Assembly: GCF_006439355.1 (NCBI RefSeq) | Contig: NZ_VFTG01000001.1 | Span: forward strand, 532,501-596,500 | Reading direction: 5' to 3' | DNA: 64,000 nt | DNA from: Mesorhizobium sp. B4-1-3 | Lineage (GTDB): Bacteria; Pseudomonadota; Alphaproteobacteria; Rhizobiales; Rhizobiaceae | In this document: in pieces, positions 20,514 through 28,517 of the stretch | How positions within the stretch are numbered: position 1 is the first letter of the stretch | Layout of the letters: each line of letters starts with the position of its first letter | Notes under the pieces: model-generated | What the model saw: the letters and a program-made list of their open reading frames with translations, nothing else | Databases searched by the model: none | Told to the model about the DNA's origin: nothing | Made by a program: the position numbers and the translations under genes

Positions 20514-20546
20514 ATCTTACGGTAAGATAGCGTAAAGATTCTTTAT
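20514..20546. promoter_or_regulatory. MarR-type operator pair between EamA gene and marR
   Basis: ATCTTAC-G-GTAAGAT (20514-20528) is a perfect 15-bp palindrome. A second site, GTAAAGA-T-TCTTTAT (20532-20546), has one mismatch. Both share the TCTTAC/TCTTTA half-site and lie in the 99-bp divergent spacer, overlapping the expected promoter region. The second overlaps an in-frame ATG at 20545, arguing for the later start of the regulator. Confidence 0.7.
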
Positions 20547-20571
20547 GTCAAGATACTTTGTGGTGAGCGAT

Positions 20572-21057
20572 ATGGATCGAGCAGGCAGGGCCATGGAGCA
20601 ATGGCGGCGGGAGCGGCCGGATCTCGATGTGTCGCCGATGGGCGTCATCGGGCGCCTGAACGAGGCTTCGGCGCTGATCGCGCGCGACCGGCTCGCGCCG
20701 GTCTTCGCCCGCTTCGGGCTACAGTCCGGTGAATTCGATGTCTTGGCAACGTTGCGCCGGTCGGGCTCGCCCTACGCGCTGACACCGACCGAGCTTTACG
20801 AGACAACGATGGTGACGTCCGGCGCCATGACCGCCCGCCTTGACCGGCTGGAAAAAGGCGGGCTGATCCAGCGCATGCCGCATCCCACCGATCGGCGCGG
20901 CGTGATTGTGCAACTCACCGCGAAAGGCCGCGAGCTCACCGACGAGGCCCTTGCCGCCCACGTCGCCAACGAGCATGAAATCCTCGCCGGCCTGTCGCGC
21001 GAGGACCAGGAAACGCTTGCAAAACTGCTGGAAAAACTGATCGAAAGCCTAAGCTAG
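20572..21057 (+). CDS. MarR family transcriptional regulator
   Basis: A 161-residue winged-helix protein: GLQSGEFDVLATLRRSG, then LTPTELYETTMVTSGAMTAR (recognition helix region), LDRLEKGGLIQR, DRRGVIVQLTAKG (wing) and a C-terminal dimerisation helix. The start MDRAGRAMEQW at 20572 is preferred over ATG 20545 because GGTGAG lies just upstream and the earlier ATG is inside the operator. Expected to repress the divergent EamA transporter and itself, released by a ligand that is unknown. Confidence 0.9.
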   Translation: MDRAGRAMEQWRRERPDLDVSPMGVIGRLNEASALIARDRLAPVFARFGLQSGEFDVLATLRRSGSPYALTPTELYETTMVTSGAMTARLDRLEKGGLIQRMPHPTDRRGVIVQLTAKGRELTDEALAAHVANEHEILAGLSREDQETLAKLLEKLIESLS

Positions 21058-21064
21058 CCGGTAC

Positions 21065-21490
21065 TCAGTTCCGGTCATCCGGAAAGCTCGGGATCGGCAT
21101 GAATTCGATGCCGTCCTCGATAAGGCTCTGCGCCTCTTCCGAAGTCGCTTCGCCATAGATGCCGCGCGGATCGGTCTCGCCAAAATGGATCTTGCGCGCT
21201 TCCTCGGCGAACTTGTCGCCGACATAGTCGGCATTCTCGCGCACCTTCTCGGCCAGCGCCTTGAGTTGCGCCAGCGCCTGCTTCTGCGCTTCGCCCATGG
21301 CGAGAGCGACCTTCTCCTGCTTGCGGGAGGTCGAGACAGCCGGCGCCATCAGCGCCTTCTCGACCTTATGCGAGCCGCAGGTGGGGCAATCGACGAAGCC
21401 GCGCTTCTTCTGGGTGTCGAAATCGTCATTGCTGCGAAACCAGGCTTCGAATTCGTGCTCGTGCTCGCAGATCAGGGAAAAACGGATCAA
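21065..21490 (-). CDS. DUF1178 family protein
   Basis: A 141-residue cytosolic protein with a zinc-ribbon-like N-terminus (MIRFSLICEHEHEFEAWF, then DCPTCGS with C35 and C38), a helical middle and the conserved C-terminal block FGETDPRGIYGEAT, EEAQSLIEDGIEFMPIP. Function is unknown. Its start overlaps the nitrilase stop by 4 bp (ATGA), and grxC and comF lie upstream, an arrangement common in alphaproteobacteria. Confidence 0.9.
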   Translation of the reverse strand: MIRFSLICEHEHEFEAWFRSNDDFDTQKKRGFVDCPTCGSHKVEKALMAPAVSTSRKQEKVALAMGEAQKQALAQLKALAEKVRENADYVGDKFAEEARKIHFGETDPRGIYGEATSEEAQSLIEDGIEFMPIPSFPDDRN

Positions 21491-22359
21491 GAGGCAGCCC
21501 CCCTGAGACGCGGCGCCTCGCTCGTCCCGGCATTGACGGTGAAATCCCGCGCATTCTTCAGATTGGGGATTTTGCGGCGCGCGGCCAGCGACTGGGCCGG
21601 ATCGATCTCGGCGACGATCACGCCGGGCTCGTCATGCGCGGCTTCGGCGACGATGCGTCCCCACGGGTCGACGATCAGCGAATGGCCATAGGTCTCGCGC
21701 CCGTCCTCATGCAGGCCGCCCTGCGCGGCGGCGATAACGTACGCGCCGTTCTCGATGGCGCGGGCGCGCAGCAGCACATGCCAATGCGCCTCGCCGGTCT
21801 GGCGCGTGAAGGCGGCGGGCACGGTCAGCACCTCGGCCCCTGCAACGGCCTCGGCGCGGAACAGCTGCGGGAAGCGCAGGTCGTAGCAGACGGCAAAGCC
21901 CAGCCTCGTTCCGTCGATGTCGGTTACGACCGCTTCCGTTCCCGGCTCGTAGGATGCGGATTCACGCCAGCTCTCGCCATTGTCGAGATCGACGTCGAAC
22001 ATATGGATCTTGTCGTAGCCGGCGATCAGGCTGCCGTCGGGCGAAAACAGGAACGCGCGGTTGGCGAGCTTGCCGTCGGCGCGCAGGATCGCGGTCGAGC
22101 CGATATGCAGGTAAATGCCGAGCTCCTTCGCCAGCCTGCGCGCGGTTGCGACGATAATGTCCTTGTCCTCGGTGGTGAAGGCGGCTGCCCCCGCCTGCTT
22201 GTCGCGGATCAGCGCGCCGGTCATTTCCGGCGTCTGCACATAGGTGGCGCCCTGACGCGCGGCATCGCGGACCAGCCTTTCCATGTCGGCCGCATTGCGC
22301 TCCGGGCTGGTCCCTGAACGCATCTGCACCGCCGCCCCCTTGAAAACGCCCATGATCAA
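21487..22359 (-). CDS. Carbon-nitrogen hydrolase (Nit1/deaminated-glutathione amidase-like)
   Basis: A 290-residue nitrilase-superfamily amidase with the full Glu-Lys-Cys triad: E45 (QTPEMTGAL), K117 (AGYDKIHMFDVDL) and C158 (GFAVCYDLRFPQLFR). Those flanking sequences are closest to the Nit1/Nit2 group that hydrolyses deaminated glutathione or omega-amides. Being adjacent to glutaredoxin fits a glutathione-repair role, which is inference. The start at 22359 overlaps the grxC stop (ATG at 22353 is equally possible); its end overlaps DUF1178. Confidence 0.9.
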   Translation of the reverse strand: MIMGVFKGAAVQMRSGTSPERNAADMERLVRDAARQGATYVQTPEMTGALIRDKQAGAAAFTTEDKDIIVATARRLAKELGIYLHIGSTAILRADGKLANRAFLFSPDGSLIAGYDKIHMFDVDLDNGESWRESASYEPGTEAVVTDIDGTRLGFAVCYDLRFPQLFRAEAVAGAEVLTVPAAFTRQTGEAHWHVLLRARAIENGAYVIAAAQGGLHEDGRETYGHSLIVDPWGRIVAEAAHDEPGVIVAEIDPAQSLAARRKIPNLKNARDFTVNAGTSEAPRLRGAAS

Positions 22360-22625
22360 GCCCTCGCTCCGTTGGCAAGCAGCGCGTCCAGCCGGCCTTG
22401 CGACTCCAATTCATGGAGATCATCGCAGCCGCCGACATGCGTGTCGCCGATGAATATCTGCGGAAAAGTGGTACGCCCATGCGCCCGTGAAATCATCTCC
22501 TGACGCAATTCCGGCGAGAATGAAGCGTCGCGCTCGGTATAAGTCACCCCCTTGCGTTCGAGCAAGCGCTTGGCGGCCGTGCAATAACCGCACATCATCC
22601 GCGTATAGATCGTCACATCGACCAT
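22356..22625 (-). CDS. grxC: Glutaredoxin 3
   Basis: An 89-residue dithiol glutaredoxin with active site C12-G-Y-C15 and the glutathione-binding TFPQIFIGD and VGGCDDLHEL motifs. It reduces disulfides and glutathione mixed disulfides in the cytosol. It lies 76 bp downstream of comF and overlaps the nitrilase start, so is probably part of a comF-grxC-nitrilase-DUF1178 operon. Confidence 0.97.
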   Translation of the reverse strand: MVDVTIYTRMMCGYCTAAKRLLERKGVTYTERDASFSPELRQEMISRAHGRTTFPQIFIGDTHVGGCDDLHELESQGRLDALLANGARA

Positions 22626-22701
22626 CGATCAGCAATCCTGCCTACGCACATCGCCTAGCTGCTGCGCGAAGACGATCTGCACCAAAACAACAACTTAGGC
22701 A

Positions 22702-23457
22702 CTATATAGTTGCAGACTCGTCGGCCCGAAAGTCCCCCGGCAGAACGCGCGCGAAAGTCAGCACGTCGACCGCTCCGGCGCCGCCTCTCTTTAGCGCCTT
22801 GGCGACCGCTCGCACCGTCGCGCCGGTGGTGTAGACATCGTCGACCACCAGTACCCGGCGCCCCGCTATCTCGATTTCGGCGTCCGGCGGTACACGGAAA
22901 GCAGCGCGCACATTCTCCTCGCGCTCGTGCCGTTCCAGCCCGACCTGCTGGCGCGTCAGCTTCACGCGCTTGATCGCGGATGGCGAAAAGGGCAGCCCGC
23001 CGAGCTTCGCAACGGCCCGTCCGAGCTCCGCCGACTGGTTGAACTGGCGCCGGAAGAAGCGCCGCCAATGCAAGGGCACCGGCACGACCAGGTCGGCCTC
23101 CGCGATCAGTTCCGCGCCGGCACGCATCATCCACTTCGCCATCCAGGGCGCGAGGTCGGTTCGATCCTGATATTTCAGCCCTTGCACCATCTGCCGCGCG
23201 ACACCCGAATAGATGACGGCGGCCCGGGCTCGCTCGAAGGGCGGCGGATCGGCGATCGCTTCCGCCGACAGAAACCCCTCGCCCATATCGTGAGTGAAGG
23301 GCGTGCCCATCACTGCGCACCAGGGTTTTTCCAAAAGCCTCAGCTTCGGCCAGCAGGCGCCGCACAAGACGCCAGGCTGCGACACATGGCGACGGCAGCC
23401 GGCGCAAACCGGCGGGAACAACAGGCGCGCCGGCCAGGCAAGTACCTGCCGTGTCAT
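22702..23457 (-). CDS. ComF family phosphoribosyltransferase-like protein
   Basis: About 251 residues from MTRQVLAWPARLLFPP. An N-terminal zinc finger with four cysteines (C18, C21, C32, C35) precedes a type I phosphoribosyltransferase fold with the PRPP loop VLVVDDVYTTGATV. ComF/GntX proteins have been tied to DNA uptake and replication-fork repair, but the rhizobial role is not defined. The start is uncertain: ATG 23457 has only a close AGGA, GTG codons lie upstream, and the open frame continues to 23712 across the divergent methyltransferase start. Confidence 0.85.
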   Translation of the reverse strand: MTRQVLAWPARLLFPPVCAGCRRHVSQPGVLCGACWPKLRLLEKPWCAVMGTPFTHDMGEGFLSAEAIADPPPFERARAAVIYSGVARQMVQGLKYQDRTDLAPWMAKWMMRAGAELIAEADLVVPVPLHWRRFFRRQFNQSAELGRAVAKLGGLPFSPSAIKRVKLTRQQVGLERHEREENVRAAFRVPPDAEIEIAGRRVLVVDDVYTTGATVRAVAKALKRGGAGAVDVLTFARVLPGDFRADESATI

Positions 23458-23566
23458 ATCCTGGACCGCTATGGTCTTGATCTTGTGCACCGGATCGGCC
23501 ACGTGAAAAGAAACCCCGCGCCACCTTAACACCACTCCGGCATGTGCGGACAACAGGAAGCTTTCA

Positions 23567-24439
23567 TTGCAGCCCTTGATCGACACCGAGCTCTGGCTCA
23601 CGCGCAAGCGCCGGGCTCTCGCCCGTCCCGTCGAAGGCGCCGATTTCCTGATGCGGCGCGCGGCGGAGGATCTTGCCGACCGGCTGGGCGCCGTAGAACG
23701 CCGCTTCGGCAAGGCGGCCGCGCTGTTCTGTCAGACATCGGCGGCGGCACAAGTGCTTGCCGACAGCGGCAAAGCCGGCGAGATCCTGCGCGTCGAGATG
23801 GACGAAGCGCTTCTGGCCGGCAATCCCGGCCTGGTGGCGCCGCCGGAAACCGTGCCATTCGAGGAGGGCAGCCTCGATCTCGTCGTCTCCCTGCTCTCGT
23901 TGCACGCGATGAACGACCTTCCCGGCGTGCTCGCGCAAATCCGCCGGGCGCTGAGGCCGGACGGGCTGTTCCTCGGCGCCCTCGCCGGCGCCGGCACCTT
24001 GGCGGAACTGCGCGAGAGCATGCTTGCGGCGGAGACGGAGCTTTACGGCGGCGCGAGCCCGCGCATCCTTCCCTTCACCGACGTGCGCGACGCCGGCGCA
24101 CTGTTGCAGCGCGCCGGCCTGGCATTGCCTGTCGCCGATGTCGAGACGGTAACGGTGCGCTACGATACGCTGTTCGATCTTGCCGCCGATCTGCGCGCCA
24201 TGGGCGAGACCAGCCCACTCATCGACCGCAGCCGCCGGCCGGCCGGCAGGCGCCTGTTTGCCCGCGCCGCCGAAATCTATGCCGAGCGGTTCTCGGATCC
24301 GGATGGCCGTATCCGAGCAAGCTTTTCAATCGTTTGGATGTCCGGCTGGGCGCCGGACGCCTCGCAGCAGAAGCCGCTCAAGCCCGGGTCAGCCAAGGTA
24401 TCGCTGAAAACTGTCTTGGAAGACGTGCGGAAGCGTTGA
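23567..24439 (+). CDS. SAM-dependent methyltransferase, BioC/NDUFAF5-like
   Basis: A 290-residue class I methyltransferase-like protein: N-terminal LTRKRRALARPVEGADFLMRR and ADRLGAVERRF, a short Rossmann region, VPFEEGSLDLVVSLLSLHAMND, and LRPDGLFLGALAGAGTLAELR. These blocks resemble NDUFAF5-type proteins (arginine hydroxylase of complex I) and BioC. The classical glycine-rich motif I is weak, as in NDUFAF5. The start is a TTG at 23567 with AGGAAG 7 nt upstream. It is divergent from comF. Confidence 0.85.
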   Translation: MQPLIDTELWLTRKRRALARPVEGADFLMRRAAEDLADRLGAVERRFGKAAALFCQTSAAAQVLADSGKAGEILRVEMDEALLAGNPGLVAPPETVPFEEGSLDLVVSLLSLHAMNDLPGVLAQIRRALRPDGLFLGALAGAGTLAELRESMLAAETELYGGASPRILPFTDVRDAGALLQRAGLALPVADVETVTVRYDTLFDLAADLRAMGETSPLIDRSRRPAGRRLFARAAEIYAERFSDPDGRIRASFSIVWMSGWAPDASQQKPLKPGSAKVSLKTVLEDVRKR

Positions 24440-24469
24440 CTGCCGCCTCTGATTGCCTGACCGGCATGC

Positions 24470-24649
24470 TCAGGGAGAGAAAGCTTGGACCAGTCTGCTG
24501 TTGTTATCGCTAAACAACCACTGGAGCGCATCCGCGGCCTTGCCGACGCCGCCGATGATCACGAGCGACAGCACGGTGACGATCAGGCCGTATTCGATAA
24601 CCGTGGCGCCCGTCTCATCTTTAATGAATTGCTGCAGCAGGTTCTTCAT
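24470..24649 (-). CDS. Flp family type IVb pilin
   Basis: A 59-residue Flp prepilin: short leader MKNLLQQFIKDETGATVIEYG, with the G/ATVIEYGLI cleavage region and E-Y pair, then a hydrophobic helix VTVLSLVIIGGVG. Such pilins polymerise into Tad pili for surface attachment after cleavage by a CpaA-type peptidase. Two in-frame ATGs (24655, 24658) lie upstream; 24649 has AAGGG at 9 nt. No cpa/tad genes are in the window, so this is an orphan pilin locus. The upstream region is rich in TTAA motifs. Confidence 0.9.
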   Translation of the reverse strand: MKNLLQQFIKDETGATVIEYGLIVTVLSLVIIGGVGKAADALQWLFSDNNSRLVQAFSP

Positions 24650-24686
24650 GGCCATCATCCCTTATGCAGAAACTCTAACCTCCTAC

Positions 24687-24756
24687 CCGTTAAGAAAGGT
24701 TAACGGCGAAAGCTTAACAGCGAATGAAACGCCGCCGTGCCGGAAATCATTAACCA
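24687..24756 (-). promoter_or_regulatory. TTAA-rich region upstream of the pilin gene (possible CtrA half-sites)
   Basis: Contains a CCGTTAA-N6-TTAACGG inverted repeat (24687-24706), a further TTAAC at 24715 and TTAACC at 24750. CtrA consensus is TTAA-N7-TTAA; here the best spacing is 6, so only partial matches exist. Regulation by CtrA is speculative. Confidence 0.3.
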
Positions 24757-24758
24757 AG

Positions 24759-25079
24759 TCAGCACTCGCCGCTGCGGCTGCCGTCATTGCGGATGACGCA
24801 GATTGAACTGGGCAGCGGCTGCAGCACGCTGCGGCGCACCGTATATGTATTGAGGCGATGGCCGATCGATCCGGTCGCCGCCATGTCGAGTCCGCCGGGG
24901 AAGCCGTCGCGGGCGCTTTGCTGCCGGGTCTGGCTGTCCAGGAATGGCGCCGCGATCAGCGCCAGCGCCACCGCGGCCGAGCCGAAGAGAAGCGTGATCC
25001 GCAGGATGCCCATGCCGGCGTCCACCGCACGGAAGCCTCGGTCGGGCCGGATCGAGTCCCAGTCTCTTTCAAGGCTCAT
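24759..25079 (-). CDS. Small membrane protein of unknown function
   Basis: About 106 residues from MSLERDWDSIRPDRGFRAVD. There is one strong transmembrane segment (ILRITLLFGSAAVALALIA, about 25-46) followed by a soluble tail ending near two cysteines (SSICVIR, GEC), suggesting a periplasmic domain. I do not recognise a family. An in-frame ATG at 25157 would add 26 residues, but GGGAT precedes the chosen start better. It is on the same strand as, and directly upstream of, the Flp pilin region; cotranscription is possible. Confidence 0.65.
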   Translation of the reverse strand: MSLERDWDSIRPDRGFRAVDAGMGILRITLLFGSAAVALALIAAPFLDSQTRQQSARDGFPGGLDMAATGSIGHRLNTYTVRRSVLQPLPSSICVIRNDGSRSGEC

Positions 25080-25216
25080 GCCGTATATCCCAATCATCGA
25101 CGATCTCACCGCGCGAACGGCTTCGTGCAATTTTTCACGTCGAGATAAATCTTCCATTAACGCTGGCTAAAGCAGTCCAGGAAAGCGCGAAACAGCCGCT
25201 GCGGCAGGCCGCGAAA

Positions 25217-25639
25217 TCACAAAAGATCGATGAGGAACTGGATCAGCGGCGCGTCGGCCGGCGGCATCGGATAGTCGCGCATCTGCCGCGGCCTGACCCA
25301 TTTGAGCCCCTGCCCTTCCCTGGGCTGCGCGATGCCGCTGAAACGGCGGCAGACATAAAGCGGCATCAAGAGATGGAAATCGTCATAGGAGTGGCTGGCG
25401 AAGGTGAGCGGCGCCAGGCACGGAATCTGCGTCTCGATGCCGAGCTCCTCGTGCAGCTCGCGGATCAGGCACTCCTCCGGCGTCTCGCCAGGCTCGACCT
25501 TGCCGCCTGGAAATTCCCACAGCCCGGCAAGCTGCTTGCCCTCGGGGCGCTGCGCCAGGAGCACGCGCCGGTCGGCGTCGACCAGCGCGCAGGCGGCGAC
25601 CAGGAGCAGGCGCTTCCCGGTTGGCTTTATCTCGCTCAT
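25217..25639 (-). CDS. mutT: 8-oxo-dGTP diphosphatase (MutT-type Nudix hydrolase)
   Basis: A 140-residue Nudix enzyme that removes oxidised dGTP from the nucleotide pool. The complete Nudix box is present (GGKVEPGE then RELHEELGIE), preceded by LLAQRPEGKQLAGLWEFP, the MutT hallmark. The ATG at 25639 overlaps the stop of the GNAT gene (ATGA), giving translational coupling in the order argJ, GNAT, mutT, usual in rhizobia. Confidence 0.95.
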   Translation of the reverse strand: MSEIKPTGKRLLLVAACALVDADRRVLLAQRPEGKQLAGLWEFPGGKVEPGETPEECLIRELHEELGIETQIPCLAPLTFASHSYDDFHLLMPLYVCRRFSGIAQPREGQGLKWVRPRQMRDYPMPPADAPLIQFLIDLL

Positions 25640-26415
25640 GCGCCAGGCGGTCGTCGATAGTGGTAGCGATAGACTTCCTCGAAGCCGAGCGATCGGTAGA
25701 GCGAGAGCGCCGGGAGATTGCTCGCCTCGACCTGCAGCCAGGCCTCGCGCGCGCCGCGCAGCCGCGCCCACTTCAGCGCCGACAGGATGAGGTTGCGGCC
25801 ATGGCCCTGTTTGCGCGCCGACTTTTCGGTGGCGACCTCGAACAGGCCGGCAAGATCGCCGTCATGGACGCAGATAAGCGTGGCCAGCGGCTCGGTGCCG
25901 CCTTCCAGCGCGAACAGCCCCGCCTCCGGCTGGATGGCGCCGATGACCTCGGACAGGCCTGGCCGCAGCGAGGCGTCCGAGCCGCTCGTCCTGAGCGACG
26001 CGCCGATGAAGCGGCTGATATCCTTGAGCGGTATCTGGTCCATGGCCGCGCCAAGTTCGAGGTTCTTGAGCGGCAGCCGCATGACCAGGGATTCGTCAAA
26101 CCTGTTCCAGCCGGCCTTGTCGAGATGCCTGGACAGCACCTGTCCCGACAGCGGCGACATGCGAAAGGTCAGCGGCCTGCCATAGGCGTCGAAGCGCCTT
26201 GCGGCGCGGCCGATGCGCTCCTCGATGGCGTGCGTATCGCCCGGATCGAGCGGATTGACCGAATTCAGGCGCTTGGCGGGGTGCCCGGCGGTGAGCCGCA
26301 CCACCCACGTCCCATCATAATGGACGGCGGCCGCCGGCCAGGCGCGAAAACCCGCCGCCTCGTAGCGGCGCACGACCGCCAGCACGCTTGCGGGATGCCC
26401 GGACACCGGCGCCAT
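25636..26415 (-). CDS. GNAT family N-acetyltransferase
   Basis: A 259-residue protein with a C-terminal GNAT fold (LATLICVHDGDLAGLFEVATE, then the acetyl-CoA loop KQGHGRNLILSALKWA and SLYRSLGFEEVYRYHYRR). The N-terminal half (about 1-130) is a second, degenerate GNAT-like region. Substrate unknown. Its ATG shares one base with the argJ stop (TGATG) and its end overlaps mutT by 4 bp; the conserved link to argJ makes a role near arginine/N-acetyl metabolism or nucleotide repair possible but unproven. Confidence 0.88.
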   Translation of the reverse strand: MAPVSGHPASVLAVVRRYEAAGFRAWPAAAVHYDGTWVVRLTAGHPAKRLNSVNPLDPGDTHAIEERIGRAARRFDAYGRPLTFRMSPLSGQVLSRHLDKAGWNRFDESLVMRLPLKNLELGAAMDQIPLKDISRFIGASLRTSGSDASLRPGLSEVIGAIQPEAGLFALEGGTEPLATLICVHDGDLAGLFEVATEKSARKQGHGRNLILSALKWARLRGAREAWLQVEASNLPALSLYRSLGFEEVYRYHYRRPPGA

Positions 26416-27656
26416 CAGCTCCGGTAGTCGCCGTTGATGGCGACATATTCCTTGGTGAGGTCGCAGGTCCACACCGTCGCCTTGCCGCGGCCGATGCCGA
26501 TATCGGCGCGGATGCGGATGTCGTCGCGCTTCATGTAGGCCGAGGTCGCTTCCTCCGAATAGGCCGGATCGCGCTCGCCCTCATGCGCCAGGCGGTTGTC
26601 GCCGAACCAGATCGACAGCCGGTCGCGGTCAGCCGGCTCGCCGGCCTTGCCGACGGCCATGACGACGCGGCCCCAATTGGCGTCCTCGCCCGCGACCGCC
26701 GTCTTGACCAGCGGCGAGTTGGCGATCGAAAGCGCGATCCGCTTGGCCGAACGCGCCGATTTGGCGCCGGTGACGGTGACTTCGACCTGTTTGCGCGCGC
26801 CCTCGCCATCGCGCACCACTTGCAGCGCCAGCGACTTCAGCACCTTGCCGAGCGCCCGGCGGAACGCGCCGAGCCGCGCATCCTTGGGATCGGCGATCGC
26901 CGACGCGCCGCGCGCGGCCGCTTTACCGGTGGCGAAGATGAGCAGCGTGTCGCTGGTCGAGGTATCGCTGTCGACGGTCACGGCATTGAAGGTCTTGGCC
27001 GTGCCGCGCGACAGCAGGTCCTGCAGCACGGGGGCGGCGATCGGCGCGTCGGTGGCGATGAAGGAAAGCATCGTCGCCATGTCGGGCGCGATCATGCCGG
27101 CGCCCTTGGCGATGCCATTGATGGTCACATCCACATTGCCGAGCTTCACCGTCTGGGTTGCCACCTTCGGATAGGTGTCCGTGGTCATGATCGCCTTGGC
27201 CGCCTCGGTCCACAGATCCGGCTTGCCGTCCTTGACCAGGCCGGCGAGCAGATGGCTGAACTTGGTTGTGTCGAGCGGCTCGCCGATGACGCCGGTCGAG
27301 GCCAGGAACACTTCGCTCTCGGAGCAGCCGGCGGCCTTCGCTGCCGCCTCGCCGGTCAGCGCGGTCGAGGCCTTGCCCTTCTTGCCGGTGAAGGCGTTGG
27401 CGTTGCCGGAATTGACCACCAGCACGCGCGCCTTGCCGGCAGGCAGGTTCTGGCGGCAGAAGTCGACCGGCGCCGACGGGCATTTCGACCTGGTAAACAC
27501 GCCGGCGACCGCCGTGCCCGGATCGAAGACCATGGCGAGCAGGTCGGTCCGGTTCCGGTATTTGATGCCGGCTTCGGCGGTCGCGATGCGCACACCCTCG
27601 ATGACCGGCATCTTCGGATATTTCTTCGGTGCGAGCGGCGAAATCGTAGCGGACAT
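26415..27656 (-). CDS. argJ: Bifunctional glutamate N-acetyltransferase / amino-acid acetyltransferase ArgJ
   Basis: A 413-residue self-cleaving enzyme of arginine synthesis that transfers acetyl from N-acetylornithine to glutamate. The autoproteolysis site is [14 protein letters not shown], with nucleophile T195. Conserved blocks include [26 protein letters not shown] and STGVIGEPL. The start MSATISP at 27656 gives the usual length; the frame is open to 27722. It leads the argJ-GNAT-mutT operon. Confidence 0.96.
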   Translation of the reverse strand: MSATISPLAPKKYPKMPVIEGVRIATAEAGIKYRNRTDLLAMVFDPGTAVAGVFTRSKCPSAPVDFCRQNLPAGKARVLVVNSGNANAFTGKKGKASTALTGEAAAKAAGCSESEVFLASTGVIGEPLDTTKFSHLLAGLVKDGKPDLWTEAAKAIMTTDTYPKVATQTVKLGNVDVTINGIAKGAGMIAPDMATMLSFIATDAPIAAPVLQDLLSRGTAKTFNAVTVDSDTSTSDTLLIFATGKAAARGASAIADPKDARLGAFRRALGKVLKSLALQVVRDGEGARKQVEVTVTGAKSARSAKRIALSIANSPLVKTAVAGEDANWGRVVMAVGKAGEPADRDRLSIWFGDNRLAHEGERDPAYSEEATSAYMKRDDIRIRADIGIGRGKATVWTCDLTKEYVAINGDYRS

Positions 27657-27844
27657 CGGGACCCCGGAGCGGCAAGAACACGAAAGGAACGCCGGTTTGC
27701 CCGATAGCGCGCGCCGGCGCAAGGGGCGTTCTGGCCGCGCCCTGCCGGCCTGGCCGGCGGCTTCGCAGTTGGAAACGCGTCGTTTCGTTTCATCGCCGAA
27801 GCCAATATGATCGGCACCAGATTCACCGGCTAAGGAAGACCTCG

Positions 27845-28438
27845 ATGGGCGAAGCCGCCGCTCGCGGGCGCAAGTCGATCGGCGCGAAACGCAACCCCGA
27901 GAGCGCCGATGCCATTGTCAAGGCCGCCGAAGCGGTGTTGCGCGAGGCGGGCTATGCCGGCTTCTCGATCGAGGCTGTCGCCCGGCGGGCGCGAGCGGGC
28001 AAGCCGACCATCTATCGCTGGTGGCCGAGCAAGGCGGCTCTGCTGATCGAGGTCTACCAGCGGCAGAAGCGCGTCGAGACGCCCGACACCGGAAACATCG
28101 AGGACGACCTGGCCGGCTTCCTCCAGAATCTGTTCAGGCATTGGCGCGACACCCCGTCGGGCAACATCTTCCGCTCTCTGATCGCGGAGGCGCAGTCGGA
28201 CGAGACAGCCGCGGCCGCGCTTGCCGAATATTCGAAAGGGCGCCGCGGCCATACCGGCCAGATGATCGAGCGCGCCAAGGCGCGGGGCGAGGTGGCGGCC
28301 GATATCGACGCCGGGATCGTCGCCGACCTGATCGCCTCCTTCGCCTGGCGGCATCTGCTGACCGGGCGGCTCGACGAGGACGCGGCGGCGATCCGTACCG
28401 CCGTCCGCTACATCACGCGCGGGATAGCGACCGCCTGA
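27845..28438 (+). CDS. TetR/AcrR family transcriptional regulator
   Basis: A 197-residue regulator: N-terminal helix-turn-helix (about 30-65: [41 protein letters not shown]) and a C-terminal ligand domain of the TetR_C type ([20 protein letters not shown]). It is divergent from argJ with a 188-bp gap and has no obvious adjacent effector gene, so its target is unclear. The stop codon lies in a 17-bp tandem duplication. Confidence 0.92.
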   Translation: MGEAAARGRKSIGAKRNPESADAIVKAAEAVLREAGYAGFSIEAVARRARAGKPTIYRWWPSKAALLIEVYQRQKRVETPDTGNIEDDLAGFLQNLFRHWRDTPSGNIFRSLIAEAQSDETAAAALAEYSKGRRGHTGQMIERAKARGEVAADIDAGIVADLIASFAWRHLLTGRLDEDAAAIRTAVRYITRGIATA

Positions 28439-28467
28439 GCCCCGAAAAGCCCTGAGCCCCGAAAAGC
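28434..28467. repeat. Perfect 17-bp tandem duplication at the tetR 3' end
   Basis: CCTGAGCCCCGAAAAGC occurs at 28434-28450 and again immediately at 28451-28467. The first copy contains the TetR stop codon and the second runs into the terminator stem. Confidence 0.9.
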
Positions 28468-28494
28468 AAAGGGCGCCTCCGAGGCGCCCTTTGC
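28466..28494 (-). terminator. Strong bidirectional-type hairpin terminator (parvulin/tetR convergent)
   Basis: Perfect 14-bp stem (28466-28479 with 28481-28494) and a 1-nt centre. On the minus strand, 24 nt after the parvulin stop, it is followed by TTTTCGGGGC. On the plus strand the T-run is lacking, so it is best assigned to the parvulin transcript, though it may block both. Confidence 0.8.
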
Positions 28495-28517
28495 AGGATT
28501 ACCCCGTCGGTAGCGGA

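Noticed and set aside
22495..22512. GACGCAATTCCGGCGAG resembling the GCAATTCC palindrome arm within grxC.
   Set aside because: It is in a conserved coding stretch (SPELRQEM) with no second arm.
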